A DNA stretch of 64,000 bases from AWTP1-13 sp963797005 (GTDB taxonomy: Bacteria; Pseudomonadota; Alphaproteobacteria; Rhizobiales; Hyphomicrobiaceae): NCBI GenBank assembly GCA_963797005.1, contig CAWCOF010000011.1:1-64000 (forward strand), in the 5' to 3' direction. Under the pieces are notes generated by a model. The model did not search any database and was not told where the DNA came from. It saw only the letters and a list, made by a program, of their open reading frames with translations. Each line of letters begins with the position of its first letter. Position 1 is the first letter of the stretch. Below are positions 8,685 to 17,567 of this stretch, piece after piece. A program made the translations under genes and the position numbers.

Positions 8685-8909
8685 GCGCAACGGGCCGATA
8701 GCCGCGACCCGGCGCAATCTGAGTCAAATGCGATCCGTGTCGGCAATGCGGCGTTGGCTACGTTCGCAATCGATCGCGCGCGTGAACACCGCATGAACCG
8801 GCCATTGCCGGTTTGTTCAGGCCTCGCCTGATTGAGTGCCTCCTTGGTTGGGGCTGCCGCGGCATCGTCGCTGCGGCGGCCCGTCATCCGCCAGTCAAGG
8901 AGGAACAAC

Positions 8910-9215
8910 ATGCCCGCAAAGATCAAACTGGCCGCAGCCCTTCTCGCCGCCGCCACGGCGCTCGGCAGCGTGAGCGCATCGGCCGCCCCCGCCCTGCCGC
9001 AGAGCAAGCCCGCCCTCGGCATGGGCGATCTGGTGCAGCAGGTGCGCCACCGCCGCCATCACCGCCATCACCATCTGCGCCTGTTCCGCAGCGGCGTGGT
9101 CATCGGCCTGGTCGGCGCCTACGGCTATTGCACGGCCTGGCGGTCGGAATGCGCGGACCGCTACGGCTGGCGCAGCCGCCGGTTCGAGCGGTGTCTGTGG
9201 CGGCACGGCTGCTGA
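8910..9215 (+). CDS. Small exported His/Cys-rich protein
   Basis: A 101-residue product with a strong Shine-Dalgarno (aaggagg, 8898-8904). A Sec signal peptide (MPAKIKLAAALLAAATALG..SASA) is followed by a His/Arg cluster near residues 50-60 and a short hydrophobic segment (VVIGLVGAYGYC). The tail has four cysteines spaced C-x6-C-x13-C-x5-C, exactly as in the preceding gene. The two genes lie 225 bp apart in the same orientation. It resembles in style the small Rhizobiales exported proteins with a Trp/Tyr-rich tail, but I do not assign a family. Confidence 0.8.
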   Translation: MPAKIKLAAALLAAATALGSVSASAAPALPQSKPALGMGDLVQQVRHRRHHRHHHLRLFRSGVVIGLVGAYGYCTAWRSECADRYGWRSRRFERCLWRHGC

Positions 9216-9245
9216 CGATCGCAGGAACTTCGACGTTCAGCCTTC

Positions 9246-9279
9246 TTGGCCGGCGCTCCGATCCGGGTGCGCCGGCCAA
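9246..9279. terminator. Candidate bidirectional terminator hairpin
   Basis: A perfect 11-bp stem (ttggccggcgc / gcgccggccaa) with a 12-nt loop lies between the ends of two convergent genes (9215 and 9307). There is no long U tract, so intrinsic termination is uncertain. Confidence 0.5.
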
Positions 9280-9306
9280 CGCGCGCTTGCGGGCGAGTGT
9301 GGCCCG

Positions 9307-10227
9307 TCACTCCGACGGAACGCCGATCGAGTACATGTCGGCCGGCGTGATGACGAGGCCGAGCGCCATGCGGATCGCCACCGCGATCACCAGCAGCGCC
9401 AGAAGCGCGCGCAGCTGCTCGGCTTTGAGCTTCTCGGCAAAGCCCACGCCGTACTGCGCGCCCACCACGCCCCCGATGATAAGGGGGACGGAGAGCACCA
9501 CGTCGACGCTGTGGTTGGTCACCGCCTGCAGCACGGTGGTGAAGGCGGTGACGCACACGATCTGGAAGGTCGAGGTGCCGATCACGTTGCGGGTGGACAT
9601 GCCGAGCAGATAGATCATGGCCGGCACCAGCAGGAAGCCGCCGCCCACGCCCATGATGGCGGTGAGCCAGCCGACGAAGACGCCGATCGTCACCGGGGGG
9701 ATGGCGCTGATGTAGAGCTTGGAATGGGAGAAGCGACGCTTCAGCGGCAGGCCCTGGAGCCAGGTGTGCTGGCCGGCACGGCGCATCGATACGTTGGCGC
9801 GCGCCGGTGCTGCCCGCAGTGCCCTCAAGCTCTCGATCAGCATCAGGCCGCCGACCACGCCGAGCAGGATCACATAGGTCAGGGCGATGAACAGCTCGAG
9901 CTGGCCCAGGCGCTTCAAGAAGAGGAGCACCTTGACGCCGGCGATGGCGCCGCAGACGCCGCCGCCGATCAAAAAGTAGCCCATCTGCAGATCGACGTTG
10001 CCGCGCTGCCAGTGGCCGAGCGCGCTCGAGACGGAGGAGGCGACCACCTGGCTCGCCCCGGTGCCCACCGCCACCCCCGGCGGCACGCCGAGGAAGATCA
10101 GGAACGGCGTCATGATGAAGCCGCCGCCGATCCCGAACATGCCGGACAAGAAGCCGATGGTCAGGCCGATGGCCAGCAGCAGAAAGACGTTCAAGGAGAG
10201 CTCGGCGACCGGCAGGTAGATCTGCAT
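9307..10227 (-). CDS. TauE/SafE-family sulfite/organosulfonate exporter
   Basis: A 306-residue inner-membrane permease of the TauE/SafE (DUF81) family. The first helices contain the family signature GFLSGMFGIGGGFIMTPFLIFLGVP, repeated in the second half as LTAIMGVGGGFLLVPAMIYLLG, which marks the internal duplication. About eight membrane segments are expected. Members move sulfite, sulfoacetate or other anions; the substrate cannot be told here. The sulfite-reductase operon lies 40 kb away, so no genetic link is implied. Confidence 0.9.
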   Translation of the reverse strand: MQIYLPVAELSLNVFLLLAIGLTIGFLSGMFGIGGGFIMTPFLIFLGVPPGVAVGTGASQVVASSVSSALGHWQRGNVDLQMGYFLIGGGVCGAIAGVKVLLFLKRLGQLELFIALTYVILLGVVGGLMLIESLRALRAAPARANVSMRRAGQHTWLQGLPLKRRFSHSKLYISAIPPVTIGVFVGWLTAIMGVGGGFLLVPAMIYLLGMSTRNVIGTSTFQIVCVTAFTTVLQAVTNHSVDVVLSVPLIIGGVVGAQYGVGFAEKLKAEQLRALLALLVIAVAIRMALGLVITPADMYSIGVPSE

Positions 10228-10374
10228 GGCTGCTGTTTACGAACTCGAGGACGCCGGCGCCTAGGCCGCCTTTAGGGCGATCCAACGACTGAAACGAAGA
10301 TATCGACAAGAGACTGGAGGCCGGCGACGGGGAGAGGCCCCCGGCAGGGCATATTCCATAAACGCCGCACCCCG

Positions 10375-11511
10375 TCATTCGATACCGACCTGCGACTTCT
10401 CGCGCCACGCCAATGCCGCACCCTGCGCCTTGGCCCGGTCGGTCTTGGAGAGCCCGGCCAGCACCTTCTCCAGGCCCTCGTCCTCGATGCCGTTGGCCTT
10501 GGCGATCAGATGCCACTTGGCCGCCTCGACGGCGTTCTTTTCGACACCAGCGCCGTAGGCATAGCAGCGCGCGAGCCGGTTCTGCGCCACGGCCACGCCC
10601 TTCTCGGCGGCGGCACGGAAGAATTGGGCCCCGCGCTTGGGGTCCGGGGGCACGCCGTGGCCGCGAAACAGGATCACGGCATAGTCGACCTCGGCGTCCG
10701 GGTGGCCGGCAGCGGCGGCCTTGCCGATCCACTTGGCGGCCTCGAAGGCGTTGGCAGCGACCCCGGTGCCCGTGCTGTAGAGGGTGCCGAGATCGTATTG
10801 CGCCGCCGTAATCCCCTGCTCGGCTGCAAACCGCATGTGCATGAACGCTCTATAGGGGTTCTCCGGCTTGCCGTCGCCCTTGAGGAACAGCAGCGCCAGA
10901 TTGTAGTTGGCGAGCGGGTGCTTGCGCGCGGCTGCGGCCTGGAACATCTTCGCGGCGGCGGTGCGGTCCTTGGCGATGCCCTTGCCCTCCGCCAGCATGA
11001 CCCCGTAGGCGAACATGGCCTCCGTGTCGCCAAGCTCGGCACCGCGCGCAAACCACTTTGCGGCCAGCGGCGCATTCGGGGCGACGCCGAGGCCTTCCTC
11101 GTAGATGCGCCCCGCCAGGGTGAAGGCCTGCGGCTCGCCCTTGTCCGCGGCCTTGCGGGCAAGATCGAGGGCGGTCAGATACTTGCCCTGCTCGAAGGCC
11201 TCGTAGGCGGCATCATCGCCGGCCGGCGGGGTCTTGGCATACGTCGTAACCAACCCGCCCGACGGCGGCGACGCCACGGGCGCAGCCCCCGCGCCGGAGC
11301 TTCCCGGCACGGTCTTGATGATCTTAACGGAGCCGGCGCCCGTTTTTGGTTGCGTGGGTTTCCTGCCGCCCGGCCCTGGCCGCTCAACTCCCTCGGCCGG
11401 CCCATCGACGCGGCCGACCCAGGAGCTCGTCTCGCCCAGCACCGTCGTCGCTCCCGCGCCGAGGGTCGCGGCGACCAGCAACGTCACGCGCCTGGCGGCA
11501 GCCGGCCTCAT
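10375..11511 (-). CDS. Sel1-repeat (SLR/TPR-like) exported protein
   Basis: A start at 11511 gives a 378-residue product beginning MRPAAARRVTLLVAATLGAGATTVLG, a likely signal peptide. After a Pro/Gly-rich linker come five to six Sel1-like repeats of about 36 residues with the typical A-x(2)-G-x(2)-x-A-x-x-x-L-G-x-x-Y/L-x-x-G-x-G-V pattern (for example AGRIYEEGLGVAPNAPLAAKWF). Such repeats serve as protein-binding scaffolds. The ATG overlaps the stop of the upstream thiE-like gene (ATGA), so the two are translationally coupled. Confidence 0.85.
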   Translation of the reverse strand: MRPAAARRVTLLVAATLGAGATTVLGETSSWVGRVDGPAEGVERPGPGGRKPTQPKTGAGSVKIIKTVPGSSGAGAAPVASPPSGGLVTTYAKTPPAGDDAAYEAFEQGKYLTALDLARKAADKGEPQAFTLAGRIYEEGLGVAPNAPLAAKWFARGAELGDTEAMFAYGVMLAEGKGIAKDRTAAAKMFQAAAARKHPLANYNLALLFLKGDGKPENPYRAFMHMRFAAEQGITAAQYDLGTLYSTGTGVAANAFEAAKWIGKAAAAGHPDAEVDYAVILFRGHGVPPDPKRGAQFFRAAAEKGVAVAQNRLARCYAYGAGVEKNAVEAAKWHLIAKANGIEDEGLEKVLAGLSKTDRAKAQGAALAWREKSQVGIE

Positions 11512-12149
11512 GCCGCCTCCGGCATGCGCAGGACGTCGGCAATGGCGGCAAGGCGCTCGGCTTCGGCCGCAGGCTCCCCGGTGCCCAGGCGAACCGCAAT
11601 GAAGTCGACGCCGGTGCGCACGAGACGGGCCGCTTCCTGCGGCGTTTCCACATCGAAGGCGACGCAGGGCACCTGGAAGATCTCGGCCCACCAGGCGACG
11701 AGCTCGTCACGGCGGGCGCGGGCCTTGTCACGGTCCTTGAGATGCGCCGGGGCGCCGAAGGCCATGTAGTCGGCGCCCGCCTCGGCCAGCGTCATGGCGT
11801 CATCGCGCGAGATGCCGGGATCGACGCCGACAATGGCGTGCGCACCGAGGGTGCTGCGCGCAGCCTCATAGGCTGCAATGGGCTCCGAGGCGGGATCCAG
11901 GTGCACACCGTCGGCCCCGAGGGCGCGCGCGAGCGCGCCATCCCCGGCGATCAGGGCCGCAACCCCGGCCTTTTGCGCCAATTCGACCAGGGGCCGCACC
12001 GCGTCGGCCTCGAGGCGGGACGCTCCGGTGGGGACGATGAGCACCGTCGCGAGGTCGGCGGCCTCGAGCGCCGCCGACAGCCGCGCTGGCGCGCCGTTTC
12101 CGGGCTCGATCACGGCATAAAGCCGACAGGTTGGTTCGGTGTCGGTCAC
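11508..12149 (-). CDS. ThiE/TenI-like thiamine phosphate synthase-family protein
   Basis: A 213-residue (beta/alpha)8-barrel protein of the TMP-synthase superfamily. ADGVHLDP and AGADYMAFGAP match the barrel strands that bind pyrophosphate and thiazole phosphate in ThiE. The usual Thr-rich phosphate motif is not obvious, so it may be a TenI-like relative or a divergent ThiE rather than the main thiamine enzyme. It is coupled to the Sel1-repeat gene. Confidence 0.75.
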   Translation of the reverse strand: MTDTEPTCRLYAVIEPGNGAPARLSAALEAADLATVLIVPTGASRLEADAVRPLVELAQKAGVAALIAGDGALARALGADGVHLDPASEPIAAYEAARSTLGAHAIVGVDPGISRDDAMTLAEAGADYMAFGAPAHLKDRDKARARRDELVAWWAEIFQVPCVAFDVETPQEAARLVRTGVDFIAVRLGTGEPAAEAERLAAIADVLRMPEAA

Positions 12150-12311
12150 GACAGCTGCGTTGCTCGCAGGATCAGGCTGAGGCAGAGCCTATCCGGCCGT
12201 AATGGGGCGAAAAAGGGACCGCGGACTTGCCTCTCGGCAACAGTTCACCTCTTTCGCCCCGCAGCCCTAACATCCGGTTTCGCTGGGCATGGCGCCGCGC
12301 CGGCAGGTGGC

Positions 12312-12959
12312 TCAGTCGGCGGGCCCGGCGAAGAGCAGCAGGTTGCCGTCCGGGTCCTTGACGATGAATGTGCTGGCACCCCAGGGCTCCTTCCTCAGCG
12401 CCTGAAAGAACGTCACGCCGGCGGTCTGGAACTCGAGGAACAGCTGCTTGATCTCCGCGTGCGTATCCACCCCCATGTCCGCCGAGAGCAGGCTTTCCCG
12501 ATCGCGGAGCTTGGGGTCGATGACGGGCTCGTCCATGTGCTTCAGGTTGAGCCGGCCCCTGTCTCTCTCGACCTGCGCATAGAAGGGCGGCTCGCCATAA
12601 ACAAAGACGATGGAGAAGCCGAGTTTTTGGGTGAAGAAGTCGCACGAGGCTTTGATATCGGCGACGAAGAGCTGCGCCGCGGTTGCGCAAATGACAGCCT
12701 TGGACTGGGTTTGGGAACGGCTCTCGGGCATGGCTTTGAGTCCTGTCTTGAGCGCCTGCCAGCTCTCGAACCCCTGCCGCCGCGCCACCAGCTCCTGCGC
12801 ATCGCCGAGCCTGAAGGGTGCGGCGATGACTTCCGGATCGGTCAGATGGCGATAGCGCGGCAGAATCGCCCTGATCTGGGCCGCGACCGGATAGTAGCCG
12901 TCACGGTGCCAGCGCAGGACGAGCTTGGCTTGCTTCTTGAGGTTCTCGAAATTGGACAC
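12312..12959 (-). CDS. VOC-family (glyoxalase/bleomycin-resistance fold) protein with N-terminal helical domain
   Basis: A GTG start at 12959 gives 215 residues beginning SNFENLKKQAKLVLRWHRD. Roughly the first 80 residues form a helical module of a type seen fused to glyoxalase-like domains. A single VOC domain follows (AAQLFVADIKASCDFFTQKLGF ... KDPDGNLLLFAGP), with the EIKQLFLEF helix. The conserved KDPDGN turn is typical for lyase/dioxygenase folds, but no complete metal triad can be assigned. Function uncertain. Confidence 0.8.
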   Translation of the reverse strand: MSNFENLKKQAKLVLRWHRDGYYPVAAQIRAILPRYRHLTDPEVIAAPFRLGDAQELVARRQGFESWQALKTGLKAMPESRSQTQSKAVICATAAQLFVADIKASCDFFTQKLGFSIVFVYGEPPFYAQVERDRGRLNLKHMDEPVIDPKLRDRESLLSADMGVDTHAEIKQLFLEFQTAGVTFFQALRKEPWGASTFIVKDPDGNLLLFAGPAD

Positions 12960-13094
12960 GGGGCGCACACGTCGGTTGAGGTGACGTCCCGCAGGCGGGC
13001 ATTGCCCCTTCGGCATCGATGCCGGTGCGCCCTGCGACAGCGCGCGAACTATCGCAGGAGACGGCGGCGCGCGTCAACGCACAGTCCGCTGAAC

Positions 13095-14114
13095 CTACGC
13101 CGCCTTCTCCAGGGTCTCGCTCCATTTGCCGAGCGCGGCCATGCCGTTCATCTTGGCACGGTGGGAAAACGCGCGCTGGCCGGCGGCGACGTTCTCCGAT
13201 TTGCCGGCCCAGGCCTTGAGCGCCGCCGCCTGCAGGGCGCGGCCGTAGGAGAAGGAGAGCTTCCACGGCAAGGGGCCGAGCGCGTTCATCAGCGAGAGGT
13301 GCGCGGTGGCGTCCTCGTCCGACTGCCCGCCCGAGAGGAAGGCGATGCCCGGCACCGCCGGAGGCACGCAGCGCTTCAAGACCTTCACCGTGCGCTCGGC
13401 CACCTCCTGGCGGCCGGCTTGGGTTTTGCACGTCTTGCCGGCGATGACCATGTTGGGCTTGAGGATGGTCTTCTCCAGCGGCACCTTGGCGTAATAGAGC
13501 TGGCTATAGACCTCCTTCAGCACCCATTCGGTTACGGCCTCGCAAGCGGCGATGTCGTGCTCGCCATCCATCAGCACTTCCGGCTCAACTATCGGCACCA
13601 GCCCGCCTTCCACGCACAGCGCGGCGTAGCGCGCGAGCGCGTGAGCATTGGCGTTGATGCAGTTGTAGGAGGGCATGTTGCGACCGATGTCGATGACGGC
13701 ACGCCACTTGGCGAACTTGGCGCCGAGCTTCACGTACTCGGCAATGCGGGCCGCGAGCCCGTCGAGCCCTTCCGTGACGACCTCGCCCGCACAGAACGGC
13801 AGCGGCTTGGTGCCCTTGTCGACCTTGATGCCGGGCAGCGCGCCGGTGGAGTCGATGACCTTCGCCAGCGGCGTGCCGTCCTTGGCCTTCTGGCGGATGG
13901 TCTCGTCGTAGAGGATGACGCCGGAGATGTGGCCCTTCATGGCCTCGGTGGAGCGGAACAGCATCTCGCGGTAGTCGCGGCGATTGTCCTCGGTGTTCTC
14001 GGTCTTGATGCTGTCGAAGCGCTTGCCGATGGTGCCGGTGCTCTCGTCGGCGGCCAGGATGCCCTTGCCCGGCGCCACCATGGCCTCAGCCACCTGTTCC
14101 AGGGTCATGGTCAT
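13095..14114 (-). CDS. Fructose-bisphosphate aldolase, class I
   Basis: Schiff-base aldolase that cleaves fructose 1,6-bisphosphate to glyceraldehyde 3-phosphate and dihydroxyacetone phosphate. The 339-residue product starts at 14114 after a gggagaga ribosome-binding site. Family landmarks are GILAADESTGTIGKRF at the N-terminus, the VPIVEPEVL strand, the active-site Lys region TILKPNMVIAGKTC, and the phosphate-binding FLSGGQSDEDA. Intact and typical in length. Confidence 0.96.
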   Translation of the reverse strand: MTMTLEQVAEAMVAPGKGILAADESTGTIGKRFDSIKTENTEDNRRDYREMLFRSTEAMKGHISGVILYDETIRQKAKDGTPLAKVIDSTGALPGIKVDKGTKPLPFCAGEVVTEGLDGLAARIAEYVKLGAKFAKWRAVIDIGRNMPSYNCINANAHALARYAALCVEGGLVPIVEPEVLMDGEHDIAACEAVTEWVLKEVYSQLYYAKVPLEKTILKPNMVIAGKTCKTQAGRQEVAERTVKVLKRCVPPAVPGIAFLSGGQSDEDATAHLSLMNALGPLPWKLSFSYGRALQAAALKAWAGKSENVAAGQRAFSHRAKMNGMAALGKWSETLEKAA

Positions 14115-14407
14115 CGGTCTCTCCCAGGGTCGTTGTCGCTTTGCTCGCACAATCGAATGCTGGCCATGAAATAGCGCGGATGAGGGCTTGGTCCAAGCGG
14201 CCGATCGACCCGGCGCTGCCGGCGCCGCCGCTCGCATGGCTCTCTCCCTTTGCGAGGCCGGTGGCCACCGGATGATTTGTCGCCCGCCCGGCGTTTACAG
14301 GTTAACGTCTCCCCGGTTCCGCGGCATAGCGAACAGGGCCCTCGACGGGGTACCAGAGGCGGATCCATGTGGTCGCAAATACAAAGTCGCAGGGGAGAAA
14401 ACGCGCC

Positions 14408-14794
14408 ATGACACCCGATCTCATGTACCTGATCTGGGCCGCCGTGCTGACGGTGGTGCTGGTCGTCATCGCCGTGCTCGGCGCCACCCAGCAGGTGGGC
14501 CTGGTGACGCTGGCCGGCAACCGGGAGGGGCTGCCCGAGCTGACAGGCTGGGCCGGCCGCGCCCAGCGCGCCCACCGCAACATGCTGGAAAGCCTGGTGC
14601 TGTTTGCGATCCTGGTATTCGCGGCACAGGTTGCCAACGCGGCCAACTCCGTCACCGCGCTGGGTGCCGCCATCTTCTTTTGGGCGCGCATAGCGCACGC
14701 GGTCCTCTATATCGCCGGCGTTCCCTGGCTGCGCACGCTGTCGTGGCTGGCGTCCATCATCGGCCTGTTCCTGATCTTCTGGCAGCTCGTCTGA
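14408..14794 (+). CDS. MAPEG-family membrane protein
   Basis: A 128-residue integral membrane protein with four predicted helices. The signature GRAQRAHRNMLESLVLFAILVFAA lies in the second helix and matches the Arg/Asn/Glu pattern of MAPEG (eicosanoid and glutathione metabolism) proteins. A ggggag lies about 15 bp upstream. Bacterial members are of unclear substrate. Divergent from the aldolase gene. Confidence 0.9.
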   Translation: MTPDLMYLIWAAVLTVVLVVIAVLGATQQVGLVTLAGNREGLPELTGWAGRAQRAHRNMLESLVLFAILVFAAQVANAANSVTALGAAIFFWARIAHAVLYIAGVPWLRTLSWLASIIGLFLIFWQLV

Positions 14795-14938
14795 GCCGTC
14801 GGCCAGGTCCCCAGGCGGCAGGCCCCCGGGGGCCTTGCGCGGGCGCCGTTAACCGAGGCCGGCGACGCACCATGCCGGCCGCCCCCCTGGCTTCGATCTT
14901 GCTTCGCCGTCCCCATCACGAGTGCTGGGGACGCAAAG

Positions 14939-15160
14939 ATGACATCGGGTTGGCACTTCCAGGAAGACACAACGCCCACGCCTGGCGAGGTCGAGGCCAT
15001 GGTTGCCGTGCTCGAGGGCCGGCATGGCGTGTGGGCCGCGGACGTGGCCGAGTTCTTCTCGACGCTGCACAGCCTCAAGGGGGACGCGGGCCGCAGTTGG
15101 GCCTGGGCCGGCGTTGCCGAGATGGTGCGGCGGAAGCTCGAGGCCAGGCTTGGCGAATAG
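14939..15160 (+). CDS. Small hypothetical protein
   Basis: A possible 73-residue soluble protein (MTSGWHFQEDTTPTPGEVEAMVAVLEGRHG...) with a helical, acidic composition unlike a chance GC-rich frame. No strong Shine-Dalgarno is visible (gggacgcaaag) and no motif is recognised. It could be a real small gene or a chance frame. Confidence 0.45.
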   Translation: MTSGWHFQEDTTPTPGEVEAMVAVLEGRHGVWAADVAEFFSTLHSLKGDAGRSWAWAGVAEMVRRKLEARLGE

Positions 15161-15174
15161 GCCTGCGGCGCTCG

Positions 15175-15828
15175 TTAGAGCGGGGCCCCGATCACCAGCG
15201 TCCAGAACGTCTTAAACTCGGTGCGCGGATCCTGCACCAGGGCGATGCCCATCTCCTTGGCGTCAGAGAGCAACAGGTTCTTGTTGTGGCCCGGGCTCGA
15301 CTGCCAGCCCTTGATCACTTCATTGAGGCTGACCTGCCCCGTCCCGACGTTCTCGGCGGCAAGCTTGGCGGGATAGCCGACGCGCTTCACGCGGTCCCAG
15401 GGATTGGAGCCATCCGATCCGTAGTGGGAGATGCGGTCCCACTTGGCAAGATCGCGCGAATGGGCCTTGGCCGCCTCGGTCAGCGTCACGCTGAGCTTCA
15501 GCGGCTTCAAGCCCTTGCTCTTGCGGTAGGCGTTGATCATGTCGCGCGCCTTTTCCGCATCGAGGCTCGTATGACTGTAGTTGCGGTCGGCGAGCGCACC
15601 GGCCGGTGCCCGCTCGTAGCTGCCCTTGGGGGCCCTGTCGTCGAGCTTGGCGTAGCGGTCGATCGGTGCCGCGCTGGCGGTCCTGAGGCTGCCGCGCTGG
15701 CTCAGTCGCGGCGTGACGGAGCTGGTCGGCTGGCCGGAGTCGGCAAAGCCGGCGGTCACCGTGGAAGACGCCATGCCGCAACCGGCGAGCAGCAACGACA
15801 CACATACGGGCAAGACTACGCGAAACAT
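15175..15828 (-). CDS. CAP/SCP-domain lipoprotein
   Basis: A start at 15828 gives 217 residues with a lipobox, LLLAGC, so it is probably an outer- or inner-membrane lipoprotein. The C-terminal half is a CAP (cysteine-rich secretory, antigen 5, PR-1) domain: LTEAAKAHSRDLAKWDRISHYG, AENVGTG, and WQSSPGHNKNLL, which contain the conserved His, Glu and His. Bacterial CAP proteins have envelope or defence-related roles, but no enzymatic function is established. The stop lies 15 bp from the preceding convergent frame. Confidence 0.88.
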   Translation of the reverse strand: MFRVVLPVCVSLLLAGCGMASSTVTAGFADSGQPTSSVTPRLSQRGSLRTASAAPIDRYAKLDDRAPKGSYERAPAGALADRNYSHTSLDAEKARDMINAYRKSKGLKPLKLSVTLTEAAKAHSRDLAKWDRISHYGSDGSNPWDRVKRVGYPAKLAAENVGTGQVSLNEVIKGWQSSPGHNKNLLLSDAKEMGIALVQDPRTEFKTFWTLVIGAPL

Positions 15829-16092
15829 ATGACACCCCGTTTGGGTAGGACCCACCCAAGCATCGCGCTAACCATTTAACCGTCCGTTAACGCTACGGCC
15901 GGCCGGTCAGCGATTCGCAGGACGCGCCACAACAGTTTGGATTGGTCCCTCTTCCGTTCCCCACGAGCGCGCGAGCGCTGCGACGGCCGAGAGGTGCTAT
16001 GGCGTGCCCTGTTCTCCCTGCCGCGATCCCATACTGTAAATGAGACGCTAGTTGGGCGAGGCGGGACCGCGGCGCCGCCTCGCTTGGCCGAC

Positions 16093-16218
16093 GCATGGTC
16101 GTGCCGAAGGCGCGCAGAACCGGTCGTGCCGAAGGCGCGCAGAGTTCGTCGTGCCGAAGGCGCGCAGAGTTCGTCGTGCCGAAGGCGCGCAGGCATGGTC
16201 GTGCCGACCGCACGCAGA
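16093..16218. repeat. Five tandem repeats of about 25 bp
   Basis: Five consecutive units of 25-26 bp share the core tcgtgccgaaggcgcgcag. Units 2-4 are nearly identical; the fifth is diverged (gaccgcacgcag). The array lies about 175 bp upstream of the 16393 gene in an otherwise gene-free stretch. It is not a CRISPR array: there are no unique spacers. It could be a regulatory or binding-site array for the cassette downstream, or a simple satellite. Confidence 0.8.
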
Positions 16219-16392
16219 CATGACCGCCGAGGCGGGCAGCTCCGTGTTGGCTATCCACTTGGCGCCACGGCGCGGATTCTACACAATGCCCGCCATACCT
16301 CCGGTGATTCGCGCGTCCGGCGGCCGACGCGAATTCCCGTCTGCGCCATCCGGCGCAGGCGCTGCTCTGATTGCGCAGGGAGGCTCCGGTCC

Positions 16393-17529
16393 ATGCAGGC
16401 CACCGTCCTCGAAAAGCCTGTCTCGACGGGCGCACTCGACATGGATCGTGTGCGCGCGATTGTGCTCGTGCGCGTGGCGAGCGCCAGCCAGGGCATCGCC
16501 CAGGCGGAGCTGCTGGACGACCTCGCCCCGCTTGCCGCGCATCGGCTCGCGGCCGGGCACTGGCGCGCGCTGCTCGAACGCGAGATCGCCGCCCTCGCCG
16601 ATGCCGGGCTGATCGTGCCAAAAGCGGGGCACATCGATGCCACCCAGGCCGGATGCGCGCGGGCCGGCATCTTTCTCGGGCTCAAGGGCAACCTGCCGCG
16701 CTCATGGAGCGAGGTGCGCGATGTGCGCCTCCTCGCCAAGGCGCTCGGGCTCGATCGCGAGGGGGCAAAGCGGCTCAAGACGCTCGCGACGCCCGATGGA
16801 CTGCGCGCCGCTATCCTGCAGCGGACCTACAAGCTCAAGATCAAAGGCGTGCCCACAGCCTCACGGCTGCGCTCGGCGCTGGCCGCCATCGCCCTGGAGC
16901 GGGCGTTCGGCAACAAGGTCCAGGCGGGGCTCGCCGGCAAGCTCGGCTTGTCGCCCAAGGCCGGGCGGCTGCTGGCGGGGCAACTCGCGCAACGGCCGCG
17001 TGATTTCGGCACCGACCGGCGCCTCGTTGCCGCACTCGCCGCCCAAGGCGCGGGCGCCACCCAGACCGGCCTTGAAGCTTTGCGTTTTGCGCTGTTGCGG
17101 CGCTTCATCGAGGAGGCGGAGGAGAGCGGCGTCCCCGTTGCCAAGCCCAGGCCGAAGCGCAAACCGGCACCGCCCGCGCTGGTGCGGCCGCTGCCTGCGC
17201 CGACGCCTCCGCCAGCCGACGCCACCGGGCGTCCCGATCTCGCGGGCTTTGCCCGCGAGGTGCACCGTCACGCCGTCGGCCGCGCACACGGCTGGCCGGG
17301 AGACCGCAAGGCCTACATCAGTCACGTGTGGCAGCATATTCGCGACGGCCGGTCCGACTGGGGCCTGTCCGAGATCGAGTTCAAGGCGATGTTGGCCGAA
17401 GCCCACCGCGCCGGCCACGTGGTGCTCGCCAACGCCGACCTCAAGGACGGTGCCGCCGCCAAGGACCTGCAGGAATCGGCGCTGACCTACAAGAACGCCG
17501 TGTTTCATTTCATCAGGGTCGACGGCTGA
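16393..17529 (+). CDS. Putative winged-helix partner of the downstream double ATPase
   Basis: Unrecognised 378-residue protein. The N-terminal two thirds is helical (leucine/alanine-rich) with no catalytic motif seen. A Pro-rich linker follows (about 240-275). A C-terminal domain of about 100 residues (from DLAGFAREVHRH to AVFHFIRV) resembles a winged helix: AYISHVWQHI, LSEIEFKAMLAEAHRAG and a final beta strand. It ends 38 bp before the large ATPase gene, on the same strand, so the two form an operon. I infer a DNA- or protein-binding adaptor for that motor; nothing in the sequence proves it. Confidence 0.75.
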   Translation: MQATVLEKPVSTGALDMDRVRAIVLVRVASASQGIAQAELLDDLAPLAAHRLAAGHWRALLEREIAALADAGLIVPKAGHIDATQAGCARAGIFLGLKGNLPRSWSEVRDVRLLAKALGLDREGAKRLKTLATPDGLRAAILQRTYKLKIKGVPTASRLRSALAAIALERAFGNKVQAGLAGKLGLSPKAGRLLAGQLAQRPRDFGTDRRLVAALAAQGAGATQTGLEALRFALLRRFIEEAEESGVPVAKPRPKRKPAPPALVRPLPAPTPPPADATGRPDLAGFAREVHRHAVGRAHGWPGDRKAYISHVWQHIRDGRSDWGLSEIEFKAMLAEAHRAGHVVLANADLKDGAAAKDLQESALTYKNAVFHFIRVDG

Positions 17530-17567
17530 TGCCGCGGCCCGCACACAAGAAGTCGGATTGAGGTCTC

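Noticed and set aside
16093..16218. Possible CRISPR array
   Set aside because: The units run directly into each other; there are no unique spacers and no cas genes.
15937..16392. Upstream extension of the 378-residue protein gene
   Set aside because: The extension would translate the 25-bp tandem repeats; the ATG at 16393 begins the coherent protein sequence.
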